Assembly: GCA_023419055.1 (NCBI GenBank)
Contig: JAEZYO010000717.1
Location: 1-6,928, forward strand
Length of the DNA stretch: 6,928 nucleotides
Reading direction: 5' to 3'
Origin: Pseudomonadota bacterium
GTDB lineage: Bacteria; Myxococcota; Polyangia; Polyangiales; Polyangiaceae
Shown here: piece after piece, positions 5,402-6,928 of the stretch
Numbering within the stretch: position 1 is the first letter of the stretch
Layout of the letters: each line of letters opens with the position of its first letter
The notes under the pieces: model-generated
What the model was told of the DNA's origin: nothing
The model's database searches: none
The model's input: only the letters and a program-made list of their open reading frames with translations
Made by a program: the position numbers and the translations under genes

Positions 5402-6469
5402 GTGAATCAGCGAGTCGAATTGGTAGCGTGGGTCGTCATCGGGCTGCTCGGCACCGGCTGCAAGTCGAGTCCGGCCAAGGAAATGGCGCCCGCGGAGAGC
5501 GCGCCCATCAGCGTGGAAACACGCGAGGTGAAGCCGATCGAGGTGCCCACGACGCTGCGGCTCACCGGAACCCTGCGCGGCGATCGCGAGACGGAGCTCG
5601 CCGCGAACGCGCAGGGGCGGGTTATCTCGACGTCGGTCGAGCGCGGTCAAGAGGTCAAGGCGAACGAGGTGCTGGCGAAGCTCGACGTCCGGGCGCTCGC
5701 GCTCGGAGCGGCCGAAGCGCGGGCCCAGGTCGAGACGGCGCGATCCCAGGTCGACCAGGCTCGCAAGGAGTGCGAGCGCTACGAGCAGCTCAATCAAAAG
5801 GGAGCGGTCAGCCAGCTCGAGTACGACAAGGTGATGGCGCAGTGCCGGACGCTGCCCCACTCGGTGGAAGCCGCCACCGCGCGCGCCACCCTCGCGGCGC
5901 AAAACGTCGGCGACGGCGTGATTCGAGCGCCCTTCCCCGGGCTCGTCACCGAGCGCTCCATCGAAGTGGGGCAGTACGTTCGTCAGGAGTCCCGCGTGGT
6001 CACCCTGGTGGCCATCGACACGCTGCGCCTCGAGCTCTCCGTTCCCGAAGCCGAGGTCGCGCACGCGAAGGTGGGCGCGAAGGTGCTCTTCCGCGTGGTC
6101 GCGTATCCGGGCAAGACCTTCGAGGGCACCGTTCGCTTCGTGTCGGGGGCGCTACGGCCTGCGACGCGCGACCTGGTGGTCGAGGCGCTGGTCGAGAACA
6201 AGGACCGTCTGCTCCGTCCGGGCATGTTCGCGAACGTCGAGCTCGTGACCGGATCCCGCTCGCTACCCGCGGTTCCGCGAGCGTCGGTGCGGACGGAGGG
6301 CGGCACTTCACGCGCCTTCTTCGTCGCGTCGGGCAGGGTCGAGGAGCGCTTGCTCACGCTGGGTCCGGACGCAGGCGAGCTCGTGAGCGTGGTGCGCGGC
6401 GCCGCGCTCGGCGATCGCGTGGCCGTGGGGAAGCTCGACGAGCTCAGCAACGGGAGAGCGGCGCGCTAG
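5402..6469 (+). CDS. RND efflux periplasmic adaptor (HlyD/AcrA type), lipoprotein
   Basis: A 355-residue membrane-fusion protein that bridges the RND pump and the TolC-like channel. It starts at GTG 5402, one base past the preceding stop. Residues 1-20 form a lipoprotein signal ending LLGTGC (Cys20, with Lys at +2), so it is probably lipid-anchored like AcrA. Domains in order: first beta-barrel strands (36-60); first lipoyl half (61-98, with GRVISTSVERGQEVKANEVL); alpha-hairpin (about 99-170); second lipoyl half (IRAPFPGLVTERSIEVGQYV, from 174); beta-barrel (LRLELSVPEAEVAHAKVGAK onward); membrane-proximal domain to the C-terminus. The hairpin tip holds Arg126, Leu130 and Ser137, an exact match to the R-x3-L-x6-S motif known from TolC-dependent adaptors. 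Cys124 and Cys148 sit on opposite arms of the hairpin. The pump gene follows after 17 bases. Confidence 0.92.
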   Translation: MNQRVELVAWVVIGLLGTGCKSSPAKEMAPAESAPISVETREVKPIEVPTTLRLTGTLRGDRETELAANAQGRVISTSVERGQEVKANEVLAKLDVRALALGAAEARAQVETARSQVDQARKECERYEQLNQKGAVSQLEYDKVMAQCRTLPHSVEAATARATLAAQNVGDGVIRAPFPGLVTERSIEVGQYVRQESRVVTLVAIDTLRLELSVPEAEVAHAKVGAKVLFRVVAYPGKTFEGTVRFVSGALRPATRDLVVEALVENKDRLLRPGMFANVELVTGSRSLPAVPRASVRTEGGTSRAFFVASGRVEERLLTLGPDAGELVSVVRGAALGDRVAVGKLDELSNGRAAR

Positions 6470-6476
6470 CGTCGTC

Positions 6477-6482
6477 GAGGAA
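6477..6482 (+). promoter_or_regulatory. Ribosome binding site for the RND pump gene
   Basis: GAGGAA lies four bases before ATG 6487 in the 17-base gap after the adaptor stop. Together with the MQW...RRP start typical of RND pumps, it fixes the start codon. Confidence 0.7.
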
Positions 6483-6486
6483 CGTC

Positions 6487-6928
6487 ATGCAATGGCTCGC
6501 GCAAGTCTGTGTGCGGCGCCCGGTCTTCGCCGGCGTCCTGATGCTCGTGATCGTGGTCCTCGGCGGTGTCGGCTACGGTAAGCTCGGCCTCGACCAGTTT
6601 CCGAACATCGACCTGCCCTTCGTGCTGGTGACGACGCGCCTCGACGGGGCGGCCCCGCAAGAGGTCGAGAGCGACATCACCGACAAGATCGAGGCCGCGG
6701 TCAACACGATCGACGGCATCGAGGAGCTGCGATCGACCTCGAGCGAGGGTTTCTCGCAAGTGGCCCTGCAGTTCAAGCTCGAGAAGAGCTCGGACGTCGC
6801 GGCGCAAGAGGTCCGAGATCGCATCAGCAACGTCTTGCGCGACCTGCCGCAGGGCATCGACGCTCCGATCGTGAGCAAGGTCGACCCCGACGCTGCGCCG
6901 ATCATGCTGATCGCGCTGCGCTCGAAGT
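6487..6928 (+). CDS. RND efflux pump, inner-membrane subunit (AcrB/HAE family), 3'-truncated
   Basis: Only the first 147 codons are present; family members run to about 1,030-1,050 residues, so most of the gene lies beyond the window. The N-terminus has the family pattern: a short amphipathic start with RRPVF (10-14), a first membrane helix at about 13-31, then LDQFPNIDLPFV, followed by the porter (PN1) subdomain with EVESDIT, IEAAVNTIDGIEEL, the STSSEGFSQV element, and VSKVDPDAAPIM. These match proton-driven exporters of the hydrophobe/amphiphile type better than heavy-metal CzcA types, but the diagnostic Asp residues of helix 4 lie outside the window. It should form a trimer in the inner membrane and work with the adaptor and outer-membrane factor encoded just upstream. 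No frameshift is seen in the visible part. Confidence 0.93.
   Translation, partial: MQWLAQVCVRRPVFAGVLMLVIVVLGGVGYGKLGLDQFPNIDLPFVLVTTRLDGAAPQEVESDITDKIEAAVNTIDGIEELRSTSSEGFSQVALQFKLEKSSDVAAQEVRDRISNVLRDLPQGIDAPIVSKVDPDAAPIMLIALRSK

Noticed and set aside
4144..6064. Two long minus-strand open frames (4144-5154 and 5024-6064) over the efflux genes
   Set aside because: Both are composition shadows (Arg/Leu/Gly-rich) with no ribosome site or domain, opposite clear TolC-like and adaptor genes.

Overview
The window reads as chromosomal DNA from a GC-rich delta-proteobacterial lineage, most likely Myxococcota of the Polyangia/Sorangium type. This is inferred from the strong G/C third-position bias in every gene and from two secreted lipoproteins whose lipidated cysteine is followed by an 80-90 residue Gly/Ala/Ser linker, a habit common in that group. 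No marker gene is present, so the assignment is tentative. All six genes lie on the + strand.

Layout. (1) 1-1161: the 3' part of a gene for a protein with one c-type heme site (CMGCH); its start is outside the window. (2) 1162-1507: a 346-base gap with two candidate intrinsic terminators in tandem. (3) 1508-2491: a lipoprotein with an SGNH/GDSL esterase domain that resembles carbohydrate esterase family 3. (4) 2492-2680: a gap holding two abutting perfect 10-bp palindromes and a plausible promoter. (5) 2681-3922: a lipoprotein with a glycoside hydrolase family 5 domain that resembles beta-mannanases. (6) 3923-4104: a short gap. (7) 4105-6928: a compact tripartite efflux operon consisting of a TolC-like outer-membrane factor, an HlyD/AcrA-type lipoprotein adaptor that starts 1 base after it, and an AcrB-type RND pump whose 3' end is cut by the window edge.

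How the genes work together. The esterase and the GH5 enzyme are probably both anchored on the outer envelope by lipid and held away from it by flexible linkers. A plausible joint role is removing acetyl groups from a plant-type polysaccharide and cutting its backbone. The last three genes encode all three parts of one envelope-spanning pump; adaptor and outer-membrane factor both carry the hairpin-tip signatures expected for docking. The two modules share only strand and proximity, and nothing in the sequence links them functionally. I found no tRNA, rRNA, CRISPR array or insertion sequence, and nothing I would call a new multi-gene system. The least explained items are the heme-protein family of the first gene and the palindrome pair before the GH5 gene.
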